A stretch of 64,000 nt of DNA from contig NJPS01000046.1 of assembly GCA_002946415.1 (NCBI GenBank), positions 496,001 through 560,000 on the forward strand. The letters are read 5' to 3'. The DNA is from Rutstroemia sp. NJR-2017a BVV2. Taxonomy: Eukaryota > Ascomycota > Leotiomycetes > Helotiales > Rutstroemiaceae. The notes under the pieces were generated by a model, which saw only the letters and a program-made list of their open reading frames with translations, searched no databases and was not told where the DNA came from. Below, piece by piece: positions 58,354 to 64,000 of this stretch. Both the position numbers and the translations under genes were made by a program. Within the stretch, counting starts at the first letter, position 1. Every line of letters starts with the position of its first letter.

Positions 58354-59150
58354 ATGGTTATCAATCCTACATATCTTGCGCAGCGGTCGCGTCAGTGTGA
58401 GTTCGTCCATTCAAATGAGTGACTGCTGTGTGGGATAACAGCTAATCCTTCGACGCAGCTGTGAACTGGAATGATGCGAAACGAAGGGTTTTGGGAAGCT
58501 ACAGAGCCTGGATTCGTTCTGTACGTCCGCTGGACTCCTGTTGTGCATGCTCTGGAGAGGAGGCAGCTTGGATATAAAGGTAGCAGGGCTAATAGAGACG
58601 GTTGCAGGCCCCCGAGATCCAGACGATGTACTCACTCGGCTTTCCGATTTCGGAATTGAGGACGAAGATGCGCTCGGAGTTTGAAAGACATAGATACGTG
58701 AATCACCTTGGGACGGTAGACAAGTTGTTGCAGCATAGCAATGCGGAATATCAGGTACGTTTGGGGACGGGTCTGGAGTGCTATGTTTGAGTTGTGGCAT
58801 GAGGTCATGTTCATATTGGGACTTGGAGATGTGGGTTGGGTTGTATTTGGCACCTATGGGTGATAAACTGGGGCGCAGGTCTCATGGTTTGAGTGTGAGC
58901 AGGAGCAACGAGAAGGGTCACTGGCAGACCGGGCAAAGGCGAGCTACGTCGGACCTCAACTGCTAACACTGAGTTCACAGGAAACAATGAATTACTGGAA
59001 GCAGCTTCCTCACGTTCTGAAGTACTGGCGAGTCGAAGAAGACAAGAACGCAAAACTTCCGCCAAATTTCATCACCGGATTCTTGGAGGTACGTTAACCT
59101 TTCTACAACTCCACAATTTCCAACTGACAGTGCTACAGGGACACAACTAG
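58354..59150 (+). CDS. Mitochondrial complex I LYR subunit (NDUFA6/B14, 14.8 kDa)
   Basis: Five exons (58354-58396, 58459-58520, 58608-58754, 58981-59088, 59139-59150) give 123 aa. The N-terminus MVINPTYLAQRSRQ and the LYR-type segment KRRVLGSYRAWIRSAPEI (LGSYR replaces the strict LYR, as is common in this subunit) are diagnostic. IRTKMR-like ELRTKMRSEFERHRYVN and ETMNYWKQLPHVLKYW follow, ending FITGFLEGHN. It is an accessory subunit on the matrix arm that binds the acyl carrier protein. The last exon codes for only GHN and the stop. The third intron (226 bp) is the longest I resolved in the window. The gene is convergent with RPC19. Confidence 0.95.
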
Positions 59151-59283
59151 AGGTTATCAATCTGGTTTCGTCACTTTGTACATATCCCAATAAACATCAA
59201 ATAACATCAAACAAGAACTCCGCGGATCCCTCTGCCTTTTTGACGCCATTCCATGCAAATTTTATAATCAAAGACCCGCCATA

Positions 59284-59917
59284 TTATGTAGATGCTGGGT
59301 TGTTGGAGGCATATTCCTCGCGCGCATCGGTGAATTTCTCAGCAACAATATCACACAGGTCGATCAAATCATCCAGTCCTTTTCGGAGAGCATCCTCCGC
59401 TGACATATCTGGTGATCGTTAGCTTATGATTCATTGGATCTCCAAGGGTTCTGAGCACTGACTGTATGTTTGAATTCGGATGTTCATAAGCTCTTCTGAA
59501 GGATGCGGTATCGAGTATCCGCAAAACTCGACATCGGGACTGGAAGTAAAGCAATTAGCATAAGGTTCTCCGTAACGTGCAAGAAATCTCATCGCCATAC
59601 TTCTTCATGATAATATATCTCAAAGCATTCCCAAGTGTATGGTCCTCCTTCTTGAATTCAAACGACGCCGCGTTTTCCGTAGATCCAGGGAGCTGTAATC
59701 CGCACAGTTAGCGAGACGCTCCATCGTCTATACTGTTTTTTCATCTCACCATTCTAATTCTCTGCTCTTGGAAGGCGAGGGCCGTGGGGTTGTGCGGATC
59801 TTCGCGAATAAGAACGTCGCCGATTTGCTCTTCTTCCTCCGCCGGTGCTTCGTTCATGGCTACGTCTTCTTCTGGGGCTGGCGCAGCTGCCTCTGTTGTC
59901 TTCTTTCTGGGTGCCAT
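59284..59917 (-). CDS. RPC19: RNA polymerase I/III subunit AC19 (Rpc19)
   Basis: Four exons on the minus strand (59750-59917, 59601-59692, 59463-59539, 59284-59408) give 153 aa. After an acidic Ala/Glu-rich N-terminus comes the alpha-like dimerisation domain: [20 protein letters not shown], then [22 protein letters not shown] and [27 protein letters not shown] and the Y..PHP motif are hallmarks of AC19/Rpb11-type subunits. It pairs with AC40 (Rpc40) in the assembly platform of RNA polymerases I and III. The third intron uses the weak donor GTCAGT. The start MAPRKKT is the first ATG adjacent to the conserved part; an ATG 32 codons upstream is also open. Confidence 0.95.
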
Positions 59918-62900
59918 TGCTAGTATCTCAGAATATGATATGTGGTGTGAATTGGCGCAAAGAAACGTTTGATGCCGGAAGTTTCTCAAGGTCAATAATT
60001 TTGTCACTGCCAAAAAAAAAGTTTATCTGTGTCACATGCTGATAAGAAGTTCGCCCGCTTTGACGCCTGAGGCAACAGATTTTATTCCAATTCAAACAGG
60101 CATGAAGTTCATTTTTGGAAGGACTCTCATGGCTCCCCACTCCCTTCGAATGTTCCAAGGTTCTAAAATAATTGGTTCCGCGTTGTGTCTTGGTTCAGAC
60201 TCCTTTCCTTAATTCGGGTATATCCGTGTTCCTGATTCTGATAGATTGGTTTGTTCTCGAAGATGTTTAACGCCAGATACAGACTTTGATAGGTCAAGAG
60301 AACCAACATTGACGCTCAGTGGCGGCAAATCAGCATCAATCAATTGATTTAGGCGTATGGCCCGCAGAAATGGTCGAGTTCTGGAAAAGGGGGACATGAT
60401 ATGATCAACATGAGGGGAACGTCATACCATTCTCAGGCTAAAGGGGGCTTGTTCTACTCTGTTACTCTCGCGCGCGGCAAAGTGAGCACCGGTCGCTCAT
60501 TGCACAGATCAAATGGCACTCAGCAGTTACGAGCGAAAAATCAATAGTTTCAAAATCCGGGGTATCTATCCGGGCATATGCCGGAATTGAGTGATACGAT
60601 GCGCATACTGCTGATTTCTGGATTCTCGGAGATCTTTCCACATTCGATTATCGAAGCCACCGTTGGGAAATTTTGCCGTGTTGCACTACGTACAATTTGT
60701 ACAGCACATACTTTTCGCGAGAAAGTACACGATGTGGTGGTGTTGCGAAAGTGGAAAACAAGAAGTGTGGCGCAGGATGGACGAATGGATTCCTCACGAT
60801 TGCTTCATCTTCAGATCAAGTCGCACACAGCCTTGCCACGAATAGAATGTCAATGTAGCCTGGCCTGACCAGTGCTAGTCAGCATCATCGCAACCGTTGT
60901 CTTTCCCATTCTGTTTCCGATTCCTTCGATTGAAAAGAGATGAGACATGATGAACCGACAGCGACCACTTTTTATTTCAATCTACTCCACCTTTACACAG
61001 CGTGACGTGAGTTCTCTTCCGCTAAATCCTTTTCAACGCGTCTCTTCATATGGGGCAGTTTGATTGGACGAAGGCTGACAGTGTTAGCTGAGCCGCGTTT
61101 CAAGGACGGTCATTTATGTAGCCTTTTGGTTGGCTCTAATATCTACATGCACATGGGTGTCGGTTCTCCAAACGCAACTGTCGCAGCTTCGACAGGGATC
61201 GGCTTACCTGCATAGACCAGTATTTTGGAGGGGTTACAGTTTGTTGGCGTTCGAGGCATGACCCTTACCTTTTGAAAATTCATTCGATGAACGGTCAGTG
61301 GTGGGTGTGAGAGCTGTCAGACAAGCAGGTGATGATGTGCATTTTAAGGTCCGATTGGAAGCCGCCAAAAACGCCAAACAATCATCTTGGTATCACTTAT
61401 CTATATGGACTTTGACGGTCTTGGGGTTTTGGTAGGTGAGCAGCCCTCCGCATCGCCGACGAGATTGAGGAATACGAAGACCAGGATTGCAATACAGCGG
61501 GATAACAATCATTCTTAATAAACGTAGCAATATCGAGGAAGAGGGGTTTGCGTTCACAGACCGTCCTTATCTTCGCCGCTGCCTCGGTGGTGGAGGGATT
61601 GCACATGATTGATCGTCAGGGCGCAAGCGAGGACAAGAGACTCATACTCCCACAACTCCGTAGTATCGCAAACATCCTCCAGATCGGACTAACTGATTGC
61701 GAATTGGTAATATTCCCATATCAACAACCTTGGCCGTCCTGCTGCCCGTACCGAAGAGCAAACAAAGCATGCGAGATCTAACGATTCTTTCAGCATCGTA
61801 TGATATATATTAATTGTTCGCCAGATCAGGACTGTGCTTCATTTCATGAGATTGTCAATGAAACGAGGGGAGCACCGATAAGGCAATGATAGTGATAGTA
61901 ATGATATGATATGCAATTTGGATAAAATTGATGCAGGACTAGCAGGGTAAGTTTCATCCGAGGGGAAGAGGTTTGACATTATGGAATTTCGACATTATGC
62001 AGATCAGGACCAGCCGAGTAAAAGACTTGTACTTATATACAGGGTAGGGACGGGTAGAGGAGAAATTTGTCTGTGAGGGCGTTGAAGCTTACCGGGGTTG
62101 CAAGGCCGGAATGTGGAAATCTAGGAAACGATCTCTCTCGATTCCGCATTCAGTACCGTATTCACTTTTCGAGGTTCAAGAAAGCGATATCTCGTAAGTC
62201 AACCACTCACTCCTTTTTCCACCATTTCCAACCTTTGGCTTCATACCACCTGATCACTGTCTTATGTTCAGTGGAAGGGAGAGGGGGGAAGAGCCAAGAC
62301 ATCAGGATTTGATTCATGTCTGATGGGCGAGCCACTCGAAAGGCTAAGAAAAGCAGGTTCGTAGATTCATTGGCTCACCCGACCCTAGGTCAACTAGAAA
62401 TGCCCTCAAACTTTCTTACACCAGATCCACCGACGACCAAGACGACTTCCGAGTGCCGATATCGATCTGTTGGACACGTCGGGGATGCGACAGTCCAGTA
62501 CAATCCGTGCCGTTGTGAAGGGCCCATCTGAAACAGCAACAAAGGTTGGTAATATCGTGGACACAGAGTCCAAGCTCCCTTGATGGATTTGGCTCTTTAT
62601 CCATACTCTGTACGAGAGATCGTCTCTTGTCGGAACTTTTGATATAGAGATGAAGATGAAGGTGGCTAGCTAGGTAAGAATTATCAGTAGATCGTCCACC
62701 TAATGTAGGCACCGGCAGAACTTTGCAAGCATTTGATTCTACCGAGCAGCAGCTTCACATCCTCAGGGCATCGATCTCCGACTTAAACAAAATCCTTAAA
62801 CATCAGATCAAGCCATCCTGCACAAGAATGGAAACAAAAACGTCGGAAAGTGAGAACCGGACGTCAGTAATAGATTATTTGGATCTGCATCAATCCTCGA

Positions 62901-64000
62901 CCCCTACCTCTGCCAATTTTATGTATATCCCCCCCCATTTTTATCCGATCCCATTGCCAGGTATTCCTCTGGACCTGCGCATGCTAGCTATACGGAGTAT
63001 TCCTTTCGAAGGCTCTGCTGAGAGCCTGAGATCAACATGACATACCCACTTTCACTGAACGTACGAACGGTCCGCCATGCTCTGCTCGCTACGAATGTGT
63101 TTACGTCTTTAGATACGTACCTCGTACAGCTGGGTACTTTACGTCTAGGCAGTCAACAACATTCTTGATCTTCAGGAATCGATTGGTTGGAGAGTAGTCT
63201 TCAGCTCCTTTTCCTGTGATGACTACGAGCATAGTTCGAATTCCCTCTCTTCCTCCTTCCTTTGACTGGGCCAAACTTCTACTGTCGCGCCATACTATAC
63301 TAATACAAGTTATACCTTAGTACAGGAACTGAGCCCGTTGAGACGCATTGACACTTTCCAAGGTGGAACGGGAATTCCGTCGATAAGTGCATTGGAGGCG
63401 GGTGCAGCAACAGGTTCAATAATGAGACTGTACTTTGTAGATATGATTATGTTATGGGGTTTATGCGTGCTACACTGAAGGGGTAGCCGGTTCTTGGTTC
63501 TTGTGCCTGAAAATCTCGGATAATTCCAAACAGATCTATCAGAAGCCAAGCCAATGACCAAGCAAACCAATGTTGTATTGTATGAATTGTTCTACTCGGT
63601 ACCATGTACCTCGGGTCCTCTGCAGAAGCAACGGCACCAGCAAACAGCAACCCATTTCTGAAGACTTGCAGGTGGGAACAATACGATACCAATATTGCAG
63701 AAGCCTTGCCTGCGTATACCTTGCCATGGCCGTCCATCCATTCATCCACCATCCACCATCCACCATTCACCATCGATCCATTTCATCCATCCATCCATCC
63801 ATCCATCCCTCGATAAACCCAGACCAGCACTTGGGACTTGGTGAAGTACTAGGACCATCCAACGAACCCAACCTAGGCTGAGGGAATCCTTGCGCTCCTT
63901 GCCCTCCCCTTGTTTCTCTTTGGCCCCTTGTCCTTCTTCTTTCTCCCAAGAAACGTATGAAATTGTAGGGAAGTGCGTGAAAAGGCGTTCCAAGGTGGGA
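59918..64000. other. Gene-poor right end
   Basis: Four kilobases with no gene I can support. A short minus-strand open frame (60209-60397), starting MSPFSRTRPFLRAIRL, looks like a mitochondrial presequence but leads nowhere I can follow. A CATC microsatellite lies near the end. The nearest gene to the right is probably outside the window. Confidence 0.4.
63725..63809 (+). repeat. CATC/CCA microsatellite
   Basis: Imperfect CATCCA units at 63725-63780 run into about six perfect CATC copies at about 63784-63808. This is simple-sequence DNA in non-coding sequence; the open frames across it are artefacts of the repeat. Confidence 0.85.

Noticed and set aside
60209..60397. Minus-strand frame starting MSPFSRTRPFLRAIRL, resembling a mitochondrial presequence
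   Set aside because: Only about 28 residues look protein-like, no downstream exon could be joined with confidence, and no family was recognised.
63447..63993. Several overlapping frames on both strands near the right end
   Set aside because: They run through the CATC/CCA microsatellite and encode repeats such as GWMDGW; no real gene signature.
1..64000. CRISPR array, prokaryotic operons, phage genes
   Set aside because: The introns, gene content and spacing are eukaryotic; no regularly spaced repeats were seen.

Overview
This window looks like a nuclear contig piece from a filamentous ascomycete. Short GT-AG introns of about 41-226 bp interrupt most genes, gene spacing is 0.3-3 kb, and the gene set is typically fungal: an AzgA purine permease, Mid1, Yop1, an RFX factor, an NRPS-like reductase and an AAG-pathway aspartokinase. 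A Leotiomycete (Helotiales) is my best guess from the protein flavour; that is inference only.

Layout, left to right. 1-1131 is the 3' end of a mitochondrial m-AAA protease gene. 2519-4290 is a two-RRM RNA-binding protein with eight exons, including a 10-nt micro-exon. 5003-6652 is a Golgi pH regulator/GPR89-type membrane protein. 7954-9347 is a low-complexity protein with two Myb/SANT-like segments. 10276-11217 (-) is a divergent 14-3-3-like protein. 11.2-15.8 kb is gene-poor and holds two decayed or doubtful gene remnants. 15876-17207 is an F-box protein. 17879-18337 (-) and 18614-19164 (+) are divergent POP8 (RNase P/MRP) and SPT4 genes. 20051-21182 (-) is KIN17. 21788-23841 (-) is an AzgA-type purine permease whose first coding exon is only 9 nt. 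23.8-27 kb is gene-poor. 26960-28771 (-) is aspartokinase. 29914-32585 (-) is an RFX transcription factor. 34164-34868 is YOP1, 35691-37751 is the calcium-channel subunit Mid1, and 40792-43065 is a forkhead factor after a long pyrimidine-rich leader.

The right part has an accessory character. A secreted berberine-bridge-type FAD oxidase (44146-45934, -) is followed by a decayed Ty1/copia retrotransposon (46.7-50.8 kb). The stop codons and zinc-knuckle replacements in this element fit RIP. Its 3' end is fused to a Tc1/mariner transposase remnant. Next come an NRPS-like A-T-R adenylate-forming reductase (51679-55110) and a monocarboxylate-type MFS transporter (56448-57951). The oxidase, reductase and transporter could form a small uncharacterised secondary-metabolite locus. 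Housekeeping genes then resume with the complex I LYR subunit (58354-59150) and, convergent to it, RPC19 of RNA polymerases I/III (59284-59917, -). The last 4 kb has no gene I can support.

Exon structures were built by hand from GT/AG sites, reading-frame closure and family similarity. All spliced lengths quoted are exact multiples of three. I found no rRNA gene, convincing tRNA gene or CRISPR array.
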